Assembly: GCF_019511445.1 (NCBI RefSeq)
Contig: NZ_JAEUAN010000004.1
Coordinates: 186,001-250,000, forward strand
Length of the DNA stretch: 64,000 bases
Source of the DNA: Aliirhizobium wenxiniae
GTDB taxonomy: Bacteria; Pseudomonadota; Alphaproteobacteria; Rhizobiales; Rhizobiaceae
Reading direction: 5' to 3'
This document shows, piece after piece, positions 16,629 through 28,044 of this stretch (position 1 is the first letter of the stretch; each line of letters begins with the position of its first letter). The notes beneath the pieces were generated by a model. The model was not told the origin of the DNA and did not search any database. It worked only from the letters and a program-made list of their open reading frames with translations. Made by a program: the position numbers and the translations under genes.

Positions 16629-17087
16629 TCAGGCAGCCGCGTAGATCTTGTCTGCGCGGCTTTCGAAGGCATCGGTGAACATGCGGAAGGCGCGATCGAA
16701 CATCGAGCCCATCAGCGCGCCGAGAATCATGCTCTTGAACTCGTAGTCGATGTAGAAATGCACGATGCAGCCCTCGCCGCCGTCGGGCGCAGGTTCAAAA
16801 CGCCAGCGGTTATCGAGATACTTGAACGGCCCTTCGATATATTTGACGTCGATCGCCTGTTCGGCCGGATTGAGCAGCACCTGGGTGGTGAAGGTTTCCT
16901 TGATCGCCTTGTAGCCCACAGTCATGTCCGCCAGCAGCAGGGTCTTGCCGTCCCGCTCCTTGGAACTGCGTATGCTGAGCGCCTCGCAAAGCGGCAGGAA
17001 TTCCGGATAGCGTTCGATATCCGCAACGAGGGCGTACATCTTTTCGGGACTATGCTTGACCGGGCGGCGAATATCGAACTTTGGCAT
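16629..17087 (-). CDS. RatA/COQ10-like START-domain protein
   Basis: This 152-residue SRPBCC/START-fold protein belongs to the COQ10/RatA family. The N-terminal signature KHSPEKMYALVADIERYPEFLPLCEA is typical, and the hydrophobic C-terminal helix (MFDRAFRMFTDAFESRADKIYAA) closes the fold. In mitochondria and bacteria COQ10 binds ubiquinone and aids its use; the RatA name comes from an E. coli anti-ribosome activity that should not be assumed here. It lies in the lpdA-lipA neighbourhood, where it is normally found in rhizobia. It converges with the CinA-like gene, six bases away. Confidence 0.9.
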   Translation of the reverse strand: MPKFDIRRPVKHSPEKMYALVADIERYPEFLPLCEALSIRSSKERDGKTLLLADMTVGYKAIKETFTTQVLLNPAEQAIDVKYIEGPFKYLDNRWRFEPAPDGGEGCIVHFYIDYEFKSMILGALMGSMFDRAFRMFTDAFESRADKIYAAA

Positions 17088-17118
17088 GGTGTGGAGTTAA
17101 GCTGAGGTCTTTGGAAGA

Positions 17119-17691
17119 TCAAGCCCCGACGAGGGAGAGAAGCTGCCGCATCTGGCCGCGCGACGTCAGGATCAATACGGGGCAGTCGGCATTGAAACGC
17201 TGAACCCCGTCCACGATCCGAGGAGAGGTCTGCCGCTCGAAATTCCAGATGAAGGAGAAGAATTCGCGATCGAACAGCCGTTCAGGACATCCCGCCGCCA
17301 TATCCGGCCGTGTTTGCCCCATATGACGAATGCTTCTGGAAAAGACACTCCACAGGCAAAGCCAGCGTGGCATCCGCACCCAGATGATCGCATCGGCACG
17401 CGGCATTCTCAGCTCGAAACTGGACGAACCCGTGCCATCCATGATCCAGCGATCTCCGGATACGGCTTCCGAGATCAAGGCCCGCGTCGTCTCACGATCC
17501 CGCTTCACCCAGCCCGGAAGCCAGTAAAAATCTCTGTCCATTGAGATATAGGACAACCGCAATCCGTCGCTCAGCTTCCGTGAGAGCGTCGACTTGCCGC
17601 CTCCGGAACAACCGATCACCAGCACGCGCTTCGAGGCATGAAGCACTTCTGCTCCGTCCTCCACATTGACAATCCGCAACTGATTTCCCAC
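17119..17691 (-). CDS. P-loop nucleotide kinase-like ATPase
   Basis: This protein of 190 residues (GTG start at 17691) has a Walker A LVIGCSGGGKSTLSRKL and a lid-like region with paired basic and acidic residues. The family resembles the adenylate-kinase-like or FlaR-type (DNA topology modulation) P-loop proteins: note SMDRDFYWLPGWVKRDRE, DRWIMDGTGSSSFELRMPRADAIIWV and CLWSVFSRS. An alternative GTG at 17646 has better ribosome sites (GGAGGACGGAG just before it) and still keeps the P-loop, so the true protein may be 175 residues. The substrate is unknown. It stands alone between the RatA-like gene and a divergent small gene. Confidence 0.75.
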   Translation of the reverse strand: MGNQLRIVNVEDGAEVLHASKRVLVIGCSGGGKSTLSRKLSDGLRLSYISMDRDFYWLPGWVKRDRETTRALISEAVSGDRWIMDGTGSSSFELRMPRADAIIWVRMPRWLCLWSVFSRSIRHMGQTRPDMAAGCPERLFDREFFSFIWNFERQTSPRIVDGVQRFNADCPVLILTSRGQMRQLLSLVGA

Positions 17692-17853
17692 CTGTTATGT
17701 GTCCGATGCAACGCACACTTTCGGTTTGACGATTTTCAAGTTAAAGAAATTTAATGTAGCTTGGGGGGAGTTGTAATATTCCCTCGTCGCAATCCTGCCT
17801 ATATTGGTGCATTGCAACATTCTAAAATCTATCGATCCGAAAGACGCATACCC

Positions 17854-18039
17854 ATGGACGATTTCGCACAGATGATAAAGCTGCTCGAATCCGCGAAGCA
17901 GCTTGCGGATATGAACGGCATGCCGATGCTCGCCTATTTCATCGAAATGGCAAAAGGCGAAGCACGCGGGCAGAAGGGCACGCTGCGTGAACGCAGGCAC
18001 GGTCAGGACAAGCGCCCCAAGATCGAGGCCGCCGAATAA
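17854..18039 (+). CDS. Small conserved hypothetical protein (61 aa)
   Basis: The ATG at 17854 starts a 61-residue protein: an amphipathic N-terminal helix pair (DDFAQMIKLLESAKQLADMN, GMPMLAYFIEMAKGEA) followed by a basic tail rich in R, K and Q (RGQKGTLRERRHGQDKRPK). I do not recognise a named family. A promoter-like TTGACG sits at 17726 with an AT-rich stretch 17 bases on. Amino-acid use is normal and the gene fills an otherwise empty interval convergent with lipA. The charge pattern suggests a soluble nucleic-acid- or protein-binding helix, but this is inference. Confidence 0.65.
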   Translation: MDDFAQMIKLLESAKQLADMNGMPMLAYFIEMAKGEARGQKGTLRERRHGQDKRPKIEAAE

Positions 18040-18058
18040 TCAGAGAGAGGTTGCCGCC

Positions 18059-19033
18059 CTATTCGGCGGCAGCCAGTAGCTTCTTTTCACGCGCAGCCCG
18101 CAGCCGGGCAAAGTCGTCACCGGCGTGATGCGACGAACGCGTGAGCGGGCTTGAAGCGACCATCAGGAAGCCCTTCGTGTAAGCCACGGTCTCGTAAGAC
18201 TTGAACTCTTCCGGCGTGACGAATTTCTCGACCTTGTGATGCTTGCGCGTCGGCTGCAGATACTGGCCGATCGTCAGGAAGTCGACATCGGCGGTTCTCA
18301 GATCATCCATCAACTGCAGCACTTCGTTGCGCTCTTCGCCTAAGCCCACCATGATGCCGGACTTGGTGAACATCGTCGGGTCGAGTTCCTTCACCCGCTG
18401 CAAAAGCCGGATCGAGTGGAAATAACGCGCACCAGGGCGAACCGTGAGGTAGTTGCCGGGAACGGTTTCCATATTGTGGTTGAAGACGTCCGGCTTGGCG
18501 GCAACGACACGCTCCAGCGCACCGGGTTTCTTCAGGAAGTCAGGCGTCAGGATTTCGATCGTCGTCAGCGGTGATGCGGCACGGATCGCCCAGATCACCT
18601 TTTCGAAATGCTCGGCACCGCCGTCATCCAGATCGTCGCGGTCGACGGAGGTGATGACGACGTGTTGCAAGCCCATTTCCTTGACGGCGCGCGCGACGCT
18701 TTCCGGCTCAGACATGTCGAGCGGGTTCGGCTTGCCTGTCGCGACATTGCAGAACGCACAGGCGCGAGTACAGATCTCGCCCATGATCATGAAGGTGGCG
18801 TGCTTCTTGTCCCAGCACTCACCGATGTTGGGACAGCCCGCCTCTTCGCAGACCGTCACCAGCTTGTTTTCACGAACGATCGCGCGGGTTTCCTGGTAAC
18901 CCTTCGATACCGGCGCCTTGACGCGGATCCAGTCCGGCTTGCGCATGACTTCGGTATCGGGCCGATGCGCCTTTTCCGGGTGGCGGATGCGCTTCTCTTC
19001 GGAGAGATTGGTCCTGTCGAGAATGGTGACCAT
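18059..19033 (-). CDS. lipA: Lipoyl synthase
   Basis: This 324-residue radical SAM enzyme inserts two sulfurs into protein-bound octanoyl groups to form lipoate. Both iron-sulfur motifs are intact: the auxiliary cluster [12 protein letters not shown] (CxxxxCxxxxxC) and the radical [11 protein letters not shown] (CxxxCxxC). The C-terminal [10 protein letters not shown] is the conserved ending with the cluster-ligand serine. It serves the lipoyl domains of PdhB and PdhC encoded a few kilobases away, and the LpdA redox partner. No lipB is seen in the window. Confidence 0.97.
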   Translation of the reverse strand: MVTILDRTNLSEEKRIRHPEKAHRPDTEVMRKPDWIRVKAPVSKGYQETRAIVRENKLVTVCEEAGCPNIGECWDKKHATFMIMGEICTRACAFCNVATGKPNPLDMSEPESVARAVKEMGLQHVVITSVDRDDLDDGGAEHFEKVIWAIRAASPLTTIEILTPDFLKKPGALERVVAAKPDVFNHNMETVPGNYLTVRPGARYFHSIRLLQRVKELDPTMFTKSGIMVGLGEERNEVLQLMDDLRTADVDFLTIGQYLQPTRKHHKVEKFVTPEEFKSYETVAYTKGFLMVASSPLTRSSHHAGDDFARLRAAREKKLLAAAE

Positions 19034-19144
19034 GAAATCCTGCCTTCAACTCCGCACTCATGTCGGAGCATGTTGTCGTTCGGAAATTCTCTATGCATGA
19101 ACCGCGGCAAATCTTTGCGCGGTATAACCTGTCAGGCCGCTACA

Positions 19145-19393
19145 TTAGCGTCTGACGATTTTGGCGACGAATAGCAAAAGGCTCGCGCCAAGGAAAGCCG
19201 TGACGAAATAGCCGAGACGGCTGTCTTTCACGGCAATGTCGAAGGTTCCCAAAACCGCGATGGCGACGACGGAACCGACGATACCCAGAATGATGTTCAT
19301 GAAGATGCCGAAGCGGATATCCATCAGCTTGCCGGCAAGCCAGCCTGCCAGTCCGCCGATGATAATTGCTCCGATCCAGCCAACGCTTTCCAT
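19145..19393 (-). CDS. GlsB/YeaQ/YmgE-type small membrane protein
   Basis: The start is MESVGWIGAIIIGGLAGWLAG at 19393 (an adjacent ATG at 19396 is closer to the AGGAGG ribosome site). The 82-residue protein has three hydrophobic helices with glycine-rich faces: GAIIIGGLAGWLAGKLM, NIILGIVGSVVAIAVLG and GYFVTAFLGASLLLFVAKIV. These are the features of the transglycosylase-associated/GlsB stress-response membrane family. Its role is not defined. It lies between lpdA and lipA, its usual neighbours in rhizobia. Confidence 0.88.
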   Translation of the reverse strand: MESVGWIGAIIIGGLAGWLAGKLMDIRFGIFMNIILGIVGSVVAIAVLGTFDIAVKDSRLGYFVTAFLGASLLLFVAKIVRR

Positions 19394-19450
19394 CATTCCT
19401 CCTGAAAACTCCGCCAGCATTTAAGCTGCCCTCCGACTATTGACGAGGGA

Positions 19451-19585
19451 GCTGCCCCTCATCCGGCTGCCGCCACCTTCTCCCCGTAGAGACGGGGAGA
19501 AGGACGCTAGCCGCATTCTCCCAGCCTCAATTCGGGCAAGTCCACTCCCCCCGCCTGCGGGGAGAGGGCTAGGGTGAGGGGCAAG
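19451..19585. repeat. Large inverted intergenic repeat after lpdA
   Basis: The outer arms are TGCCCCTCATCC and GGGTGAGGGGCA. Inside are two hairpins, CCTTCTCCCCG-TAGAGA-CGGGGAGAAGG (about 19477-19504) and CTCCCCCCGCCTGCGGGGAGAG (about 19544-19566). Elements with CCCCTCA...TGAGGGG ends and CTCCCCG cores are widely dispersed in alphaproteobacterial intergenic DNA. It falls downstream of lpdA on the minus strand and may end or stabilise that transcript. Confidence 0.7.
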
Positions 19586-19598
19586 CCCCAAACACCAA

Positions 19599-21044
19599 TT
19601 AAGCGTTCAGCACACGCCCGTAGGCATCCAGAACGCTTTCCTTCATCGATTCCGAAATGGTCGGATGCGGGAAGATCGTGTCCATCAGGTCTTCTTCGGT
19701 CGTCTCGAGGTTCATCGCGACAACGAAGCCCTGGATCAGTTCGGTAACTTCCGCACCGACCATGTGGGCGCCCAAGAGTTCGCCGGTCTTCTTGTCAAAG
19801 ATAGTCTTGACCATGCCCTGGTCTTCGCCGAGCGCCACGGCCTTGCCGTTCGCGGCAAAGGAGAAGCGGCCGACGCGGATGTCGCGACCCTGTTCCTTGG
19901 CCTTGGCTTCGGTAAGACCGACCGAGGCGACCTGCGGGTTGCAATAGGTGCAGCCCGGGATTTTGCTCTTGTCGGTGGCATGGACGTTCGGCAGGCCGGC
20001 GATCTTCTCGACGCAGACGACGGCTTCATGCTCGGCCTTGTGGGCGAGCAGCGGACCACCGGCAACGTCACCGATAGCGTAGATGCCGGGAACGTTAGTC
20101 TTGCCGTAACCGTCGATGACGATGAAGCCACGATCGGTTTTTACGCCAGCAGCCTCGAGGCCGATGTTTTCGATGTTTGCCTGAACGCCAACAGCCGAGA
20201 TCATCCGGTCGGCTGTGATCTTTTCAGACGAACCGTCCTTCTTCTCGATAGTAGCGGTGACGGAGTTCGCACCCTTCTCGATCTTGGCGACCTTAGCTTC
20301 GAGAAGGATCTTGATGCCCTGCTTTTCGAACTGCTTCTTGGCGAAGGCGGAGATTTCCGCGTCTTCGACCGGCATGACCTGGCTCATGATTTCGACGACG
20401 GTAACGTCGACGCCCATCGTGCGATAGAAGGATGCGAATTCGATGCCGATCGCGCCCGAGCCCATGACCAGCAGCGACTTCGGCAGCTCTTCCGGCTTCA
20501 TCGCTTCGAAATAGGTCCAGATCAGCTTGCCATCGGGTTCGATGCCGGGAAGCGCGCGCGGGCGGGCGCCGGTGGCGACGATGATGTGCTTGGCAGTGTA
20601 GGTGCCCTCACCCAGCGTATTCTTCGGAACCGGACCCTGCGGCTGAACAACCGGCTTGGTCGACTTGCCGACAACGATCTCACCCGCCTTCACGATCTTG
20701 GCTTCACCCCAGATGATGTCGACCTTGTTCTTCTTGAACAGGAATCCCACACCGTTGTTCATCCGCGCGGCAATACCACGCGAACGCGCAACGATCGCCT
20801 TGACGTCCGGCTTGATCGAGCCTTCGAGCGTCAGGCCGTAATCCTTGGCGTGAGTAGCGGTGTGCATGACATCGGCCGAGCGCAGCAGCGCCTTGGTCGG
20901 AATGCAGCCCCAGTTGGAGCAAATGCCGGCAAGATGCTCGCGTTCGACGACGGCGACCTTCATGCCGAGCTGCGAGGCCCTGATCGCAGCGATATAACCA
21001 CCAGGGCCGGAGCCGATTACAATAACGTCATAAGCGTTGGACAT
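19599..21044 (-). CDS. lpdA: Dihydrolipoyl dehydrogenase (E3)
   Basis: This 481-residue FAD enzyme reoxidises dihydrolipoyl groups of the pyruvate dehydrogenase complex. The start MSNAYDVIVIGSGPGGYIAA gives the FAD GxGxxG motif at once. The redox disulfide is GICSNWGCIPTKALL (CxxxxC). NAD binding is at MGSGAIGIEFA, and YAIGDVAGGPLLAHKAEHE is the second FAD motif. The C-terminal His-Glu dyad is in FPHPTISE. The upstream frame extension of four residues is unlikely. It is the last gene of the pdh cluster, after the DUF465 and SGNH genes. Confidence 0.96.
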   Translation of the reverse strand: MSNAYDVIVIGSGPGGYIAAIRASQLGMKVAVVEREHLAGICSNWGCIPTKALLRSADVMHTATHAKDYGLTLEGSIKPDVKAIVARSRGIAARMNNGVGFLFKKNKVDIIWGEAKIVKAGEIVVGKSTKPVVQPQGPVPKNTLGEGTYTAKHIIVATGARPRALPGIEPDGKLIWTYFEAMKPEELPKSLLVMGSGAIGIEFASFYRTMGVDVTVVEIMSQVMPVEDAEISAFAKKQFEKQGIKILLEAKVAKIEKGANSVTATIEKKDGSSEKITADRMISAVGVQANIENIGLEAAGVKTDRGFIVIDGYGKTNVPGIYAIGDVAGGPLLAHKAEHEAVVCVEKIAGLPNVHATDKSKIPGCTYCNPQVASVGLTEAKAKEQGRDIRVGRFSFAANGKAVALGEDQGMVKTIFDKKTGELLGAHMVGAEVTELIQGFVVAMNLETTEEDLMDTIFPHPTISESMKESVLDAYGRVLNA

Positions 21045-21119
21045 GAGCGCTTCCAATCCTCTTCTGTCGAGACCCGGGCAAAGGCCCTGAGGTCTACACG
21101 GGATGAAAGCGCCTGGAGG

Positions 21120-21392
21120 TCAGACCGCCAGCTTGATCACTTCAGCTTCCGGTTCAGGCTGAACCAGCATCCCGTAGATTTCTTCCTTGAGCTGCCTGCG
21201 CTGCTTGCACATGTCGATGAGCATTGCATCGCCTGCGGGCTCGTTACGTCTCTCGGCCAGGTGAACTCTCCGGCTCAGATCTTCATAACTCCGGCACAGT
21301 CGGGCGAAATGCCCATCCGTCTCCTGGAGATGGCGCACCAGCGCCCTGAAATCCGGAAAATCTGCGGCCAGTTCATGCAGCGTGCCAGACAT
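21120..21392 (-). CDS. DUF465 (YdcH-like) small helical protein
   Basis: This 90-residue protein contains the DUF465 core: a helical hairpin rich in charged residues (HLQETDGHFARLCRSYEDLSRRVHLAE) followed by LIDMCKQRRQLKEEIYGML. It lacks membrane segments. Its function is unknown. It sits between the SGNH hydrolase and lpdA on the same strand, and probably shares the pdh transcript. Confidence 0.82.
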   Translation of the reverse strand: MSGTLHELAADFPDFRALVRHLQETDGHFARLCRSYEDLSRRVHLAERRNEPAGDAMLIDMCKQRRQLKEEIYGMLVQPEPEAEVIKLAV

Positions 21393-21463
21393 CGAACAAA
21401 TCCCTTTATTAGTGAGGAAGTGTCCACGCTAGGTCCGCCTAAAATTACCTCCGTTGATCCAGA

Positions 21464-22102
21464 TCAAAGGCCAAGCATCATTCGAACGATCGGCTCCAGA
21501 CCGCGACCAATTGCCCGAGTACCCTCAGGCGTCAGGTGTACGCCATCAACCGGACTGGTACGGGCAACCGACCCTGCATCGAAGAAACCGCAGCCAAGAT
21601 CATCGGCAAGATCGCGGTAGAGCGACGCGAGCATGACCGATTCCCCGACACCGTCGCGGAACATTGCCGAAAACACCGGATCGGCCGTTTCGCAGAGTGG
21701 CGGCGGTGAAACGATCAGGATTTCCGGCGCATCATAATCGAACGAATACTCGTGGTGGCGGATCAGCCCCACAAGCCTCTGCAGGCCGGCACGGGCCGCA
21801 TAGGCGGTCCCGGCAATCGCCGGCTTCATATCGTTGGTACCGAGCATGATGACGACGAGATCAAGCGGCATATGGGTGTGAAGCACCGTTGGAAGGTTCT
21901 TCACACCGTTGCGATCACAATCGGCCAGGTGATCGTCATAGCCGGTCGTGCGGCCGTTCAATCCATCGGCGATCACCGTCACACCAGGCCCGAGGGCCGC
22001 CCCGAGGACGCTTGGCCAGCGATCCTCGAAAGCATGCCGTCCCGGCCCTTCGGGGTTATACCCCCAGGTGAGACTGTCGCCGAAGCAGAGAACGGTTTTC
22101 AT
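21464..22102 (-). CDS. SGNH/GDSL-family hydrolase (arylesterase-like)
   Basis: This 212-residue serine hydrolase has all SGNH blocks: block I CFGDSLTWGYNPEG (nucleophile Ser), block II glycine in LNGRTTGYDD, block III LGTNDMK (Asn), and block V DGVHLTPEG (Asp-His dyad). It starts MKTVLCFGDSLTWG without a signal peptide, so it is cytoplasmic. The nearest described relatives are octameric arylesterases/acyltransferases from Rhizobiaceae and mycobacteria. Its place in the pdh operon between pdhC and lpdA is conserved in rhizobia, but the natural substrate is unknown. Confidence 0.9.
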   Translation of the reverse strand: MKTVLCFGDSLTWGYNPEGPGRHAFEDRWPSVLGAALGPGVTVIADGLNGRTTGYDDHLADCDRNGVKNLPTVLHTHMPLDLVVIMLGTNDMKPAIAGTAYAARAGLQRLVGLIRHHEYSFDYDAPEILIVSPPPLCETADPVFSAMFRDGVGESVMLASLYRDLADDLGCGFFDAGSVARTSPVDGVHLTPEGTRAIGRGLEPIVRMMLGL

Positions 22103-22120
22103 CCCGCCGTCCTTTTGCCG

Positions 22121-23461
22121 TTAGACCAGCATCGACATCGGGTTTTCGATGTAGCGCTTGAAGGCGGATGCGAGTTCCGCGCCGAGCGCGCCATCGATGA
22201 CGCGGTGGTCGAAGGCGAAGGTCGCCGACATCACCGTACCGACTTCGATCTTGCCGTTACGGACGACCGGCTTCTCGACGCCGGCGCCGATCGACACGAT
22301 CGAAGCCTGCGGCAGATTAACGATCGAGGTGAACGAAGAAACGCCGAACATGCCGAGGTTGGACACGGAAGTCGTGCCGCCCTGGTATTCTTCCGGCTTC
22401 AGCTTCTTGTCGCGGGCGCGCTTGGCCATGTCCTTCACCTCGTTGGAGATGACTGACAGAGCCTTGGTTTCTGCCTTGCGAACGATCGGCGTGATCAGGC
22501 CGTCCGGGATCGAAACAGCTACACCGACGTCGGAATGCTTGTGCAGCACGCGTGCGGTCGAGGTCCAGGAGGCGTTTGCCATCGGAACATCGCGCAGCGC
22601 CAGAGCCATTGCCTTGATGATGAAGTCGTTGACGGAGAGCTTGAAGGCCGGAACCTCGCCCTTCTCTGTCTTCTTCACCGGAGCCGACTTGTTGATCTCT
22701 GCTCTAAGAGCCATCAGCGCATCGAGTTCGCAATCCATCGACACCGTGTAGGACGGAACCGTCTGGGTGGACTCGGTCAGGCGTGCGGCGATTGTCTTGC
22801 GCATGCCGTCATGCGGCAGAAGCTCGTAGGAGCCTTCCGCAAACAGCTTGAGCGTTGCATCGTCCGACGGACCCTTCGCGACAGCAGGAGCCGGAGCGGC
22901 AGCGGACTGTGCAGCAGCCGGAGCAGCCTTTGCAGTACCGCCAGCGGCAGCCTTTTCGACGTCCGCCTTGACGACACGGCCATGCGGGCCGGTGCCGGTG
23001 ACGGCGGACAGATCGAGACCAGCTTCCTTGGCGAGACGACGGGCGAGCGGCGAGGAAAACACGCGCTTGCCATCGGCAACCGGAGCAGGCGTCGACGGTG
23101 CCGGAGCAGCGTCAGTGACCGGAACGGCAACCTTCGGAGCTTCAGCGGTCTTTTCAGCCGGAGCAGCCTCAGCCTTCGGCGCGGAACCCGCACCGGCAGC
23201 AACGGCAGCAACGTCTTCGCCTTCTTCGGCGATGATGGCGATCAACGCATTGACCTTGACCGCTTCGGTGCCGGCCGGAACGACGATCTTGGCGATCACG
23301 CCTTCGTCGACGGCTTCGACTTCCATCGTCGCCTTGTCGGTTTCGATTTCTGCGATCACGTCACCGGACTTGATCTTGTCGCCTTCCTTGACCAGCCACT
23401 TTGCGAGGTTGCCCTCTTCCATGGTCGGAGAAAGGGCAGGCATGGTGATGTTGATAGGCAT
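22121..23461 (-). CDS. pdhC: Pyruvate dehydrogenase E2 (dihydrolipoamide acetyltransferase)
   Basis: This 446-residue core subunit transfers the acetyl group to CoA. It has one N-terminal lipoyl domain (lipoyl lysine in [17 protein letters not shown]), an Ala/Pro-rich flexible linker, a peripheral-subunit binding domain ([32 protein letters not shown]) and the catalytic domain with [15 protein letters not shown] (HxxxDG). The start [22 protein letters not shown] is typical. It follows pdhB by 15 bases. Confidence 0.96.
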   Translation of the reverse strand: MPINITMPALSPTMEEGNLAKWLVKEGDKIKSGDVIAEIETDKATMEVEAVDEGVIAKIVVPAGTEAVKVNALIAIIAEEGEDVAAVAAGAGSAPKAEAAPAEKTAEAPKVAVPVTDAAPAPSTPAPVADGKRVFSSPLARRLAKEAGLDLSAVTGTGPHGRVVKADVEKAAAGGTAKAAPAAAQSAAAPAPAVAKGPSDDATLKLFAEGSYELLPHDGMRKTIAARLTESTQTVPSYTVSMDCELDALMALRAEINKSAPVKKTEKGEVPAFKLSVNDFIIKAMALALRDVPMANASWTSTARVLHKHSDVGVAVSIPDGLITPIVRKAETKALSVISNEVKDMAKRARDKKLKPEEYQGGTTSVSNLGMFGVSSFTSIVNLPQASIVSIGAGVEKPVVRNGKIEVGTVMSATFAFDHRVIDGALGAELASAFKRYIENPMSMLV

Positions 23462-23476
23462 CCTATCACCCTTCCC

Positions 23477-24859
<1,383 letters not shown>

Positions 24860-24879
24860 AGGTTCTTTCCTCCCCGCGC

Positions 24880-25938
24880 TTAGAGCAGGATATCGGTGTA
24901 GAGCTCGGATGCATCCGGCTCCGGATCGTTCTGAGCGAAGTCGGCGCTATCCGTAACGATGTCGCGGATAACCTTGTCGATCGCCTTCAGCTCGTCCTCG
25001 GACGCCCAGCCCTTTTCGAGCAGGCGGTTGCGAACCTGTTCGATCGGATCCTGCTCCGAGCGCATCTTCTGCACCTCTTCCTTGGAGCGGTACTTTGCCG
25101 GGTCGGACATCGAGTGACCGCGGTAACGATAGGTCAGCATTTCGAGAATGATCGGACCCTTGCCGGCACGGCAATGGGCGAGCGCCTCATCGGCTGCAGC
25201 CTTGACGGCGCGAACATCCATGCCGTCCACCTGGACGCCCGGAATGCCGAAGCCGACGCCGCGCATCGAATAGTTCGACTGTGCGGTTGCGCGGGCAGTC
25301 GACGTACCCATGGCGTAACGGTTGTTCTCGACGATGTAGATGATCGGCAGTTTCCAGAGAGCAGCCATATTGAAGCTCTCGTAGACCTGGCCCTGGTTTG
25401 CAGCGCCGTCACCGAAATAGGCGACCGAAACGCTGTCATTGTTGCGATAGGCATTGGCGAATGCGAGGCCTGTGCCGAGCGACACCTGCGCGCCAACGAT
25501 GCCGTGACCGCCGTAGAAATGCTTCTCCTTGGAGAACATGTGCATCGAGCCGCCCTTGCCCTTAGACAAGCCGCCGCGACGACCGGTAAGCTCGGCCATG
25601 ACGCCACGCGGGCTCATGCCGCAAGCAAGCATGTGGCCGTGGTCGCGATAGGCGGTAATGACCTGATCACCTTCCTGCTGCGCCATCTGCATGCCGACAA
25701 CGACAGCTTCCTGGCCGATATAGAGGTGGCAGAAACCGCCGATGAAGCCCATACCATAGAGCTGGCCGGCCTTCTCTTCGAAACGACGGATCAGCAGCAT
25801 CTCGCGATACGCGTGCAGATCGTCTTCCTTGCCGAATTCCGGCGTGTTCTTGCCGGTGAATTCTTTCGAGGTTGTTTTGCTGGCAGATTTTGCCGCTGGC
25901 TTGCGGCCGGATGCAGACGCGGATTTGGTTTGCGCCAT
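24880..25938 (-). CDS. pdhA: Pyruvate dehydrogenase E1 alpha
   Basis: This 352-residue subunit binds thiamine diphosphate and decarboxylates pyruvate with PdhB. The start is [14 protein letters not shown] at 25938, preceded by GGGAGGGATCG; a longer frame upstream is not supported. The TPP motif is GDGAANQG ... ENN, with [12 protein letters not shown] and [10 protein letters not shown] (the phosphorylation-loop-like region) downstream. A basic, Ala/Ser/Lys-rich N-terminal tail precedes [14 protein letters not shown]. First gene of the pdhABC operon. Confidence 0.95.
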   Translation of the reverse strand: MAQTKSASASGRKPAAKSASKTTSKEFTGKNTPEFGKEDDLHAYREMLLIRRFEEKAGQLYGMGFIGGFCHLYIGQEAVVVGMQMAQQEGDQVITAYRDHGHMLACGMSPRGVMAELTGRRGGLSKGKGGSMHMFSKEKHFYGGHGIVGAQVSLGTGLAFANAYRNNDSVSVAYFGDGAANQGQVYESFNMAALWKLPIIYIVENNRYAMGTSTARATAQSNYSMRGVGFGIPGVQVDGMDVRAVKAAADEALAHCRAGKGPIILEMLTYRYRGHSMSDPAKYRSKEEVQKMRSEQDPIEQVRNRLLEKGWASEDELKAIDKVIRDIVTDSADFAQNDPEPDASELYTDILL

Positions 25939-26110
25939 CGATCCCTCCCTATGTGCTGCATTGAAAGAGCGGCATCGAGGCGAGCAAAAGCGCACCTCAA
26001 CCCGCTCGGGTTTCTGCATCTAACATAGGGAAGAAAGCGCGCCCCAGCAATGACATATTTGCATGGCTCTCATTCCACATAAGCCACTGAAATAAATCAC
26101 GAAAAGTACA

Positions 26111-26131
26111 GTTAACCGGATTTCGGTTAAC
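26111..26131 (-). terminator. Palindrome / weak terminator after ftsB
   Basis: GTTAACCG-GATTT-CGGTTAAC is a perfect 8-bp inverted repeat with a 5-base loop, touching the ftsB stop codon. On the minus strand it is followed by TGTACTTTTC. It may terminate ftsB; because pdhA starts 170 bases further on, an operator role for pdh cannot be excluded. Confidence 0.45.
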
Positions 26132-26449
26132 TCAGAAATAATTGTTAAATATGACTATTTCGTCCGGGCGCGAGACATTTAATTGATAACGCGCAATTTC
26201 ATCGAGCATGTCTTTGTCGAGCGAGCCATCACTCATCAGATGGACCTGACGCTCAAGCGCCTCACGCTTTGCAGTCAGCGCCGCAAGCTCGTTGCTGCGC
26301 GCGATGCGCTGCTTCTCAAACTCTTCGGTCGCGATCAGGCCGAGATCGCCATGGATCGAATGATAGCCGAAATAGGAAAGAAACGCGACGGTGATTGCAG
26401 GCAGGATGAAACGGCCAAACTTTCTCTGTTTGTGATGTCTTGTCCACAT
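26132..26449 (-). CDS. ftsB: FtsB/DivIC-type cell-division protein
   Basis: This 105-residue bitopic protein is part of the FtsQLB divisome subcomplex. MWTRHHKQRKFGRFILPAITVAFLSYFGYH gives a short cytoplasmic end and a single membrane helix (about 14-32), then a coiled coil (ATEEFEKQRIARSNELAALTAKREALERQVHLMSDG) and the typical C-terminal ARYQLNVSRPDEIVIFN. A GTG five codons upstream is possible. The position between eno and pdhA is conserved in rhizobia. Confidence 0.88.
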   Translation of the reverse strand: MWTRHHKQRKFGRFILPAITVAFLSYFGYHSIHGDLGLIATEEFEKQRIARSNELAALTAKREALERQVHLMSDGSLDKDMLDEIARYQLNVSRPDEIVIFNNYF

Positions 26450-26570
26450 GCCTGTTCTTAACACCTTGAGCTTACGCGGCGGGAGCGATTCAGCGTCCCG
26501 GGGATAGGATCTGAAAATCGCAGAACTTGCTTAAGCATTCGTTTCGCTCGCCGCACTGCAGCGCATATAT

Positions 26571-26603
26571 GAAGAAGCCCGCGTCGGGGACGCGGGCTTC
26601 TTC
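26571..26603 (-). terminator. Strong hairpin after eno
   Basis: GAAGAAGCCCGCGTC-GGG-GACGCGGGCTTCTTC is a perfect 15-bp stem with a three-base loop, 49 bases after the eno stop. It lacks a clean T-tract on either strand (ATATAT follows on the minus strand), so it may act as a terminator or as a 3-prime stabiliser. Confidence 0.75.
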
Positions 26604-26651
26604 GAATGTCATTCTGCTTTTCAGAAGAGTGGCCTTTCGGCCAACCCTTCC

Positions 26652-27956
<1,305 letters not shown>

Positions 27957-28044
27957 TCATTGAAAATGTATCACGTTCAATGACACGCCAATTACAGTGC
28001 GCGCGCTTTCTGCGCTTTGACAACGCTCAAGCGCTTTTCGAAGT

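Noticed and set aside
19665..21620. 651-residue plus-strand open frame
   Set aside because: Antisense of lpdA and its neighbours; no recognisable domain.
26111..26155. CtrA site from the TTAA repeats near ftsB
   Set aside because: Spacings between TTAA copies are 11 and 14 bases, not the 7 expected for CtrA.
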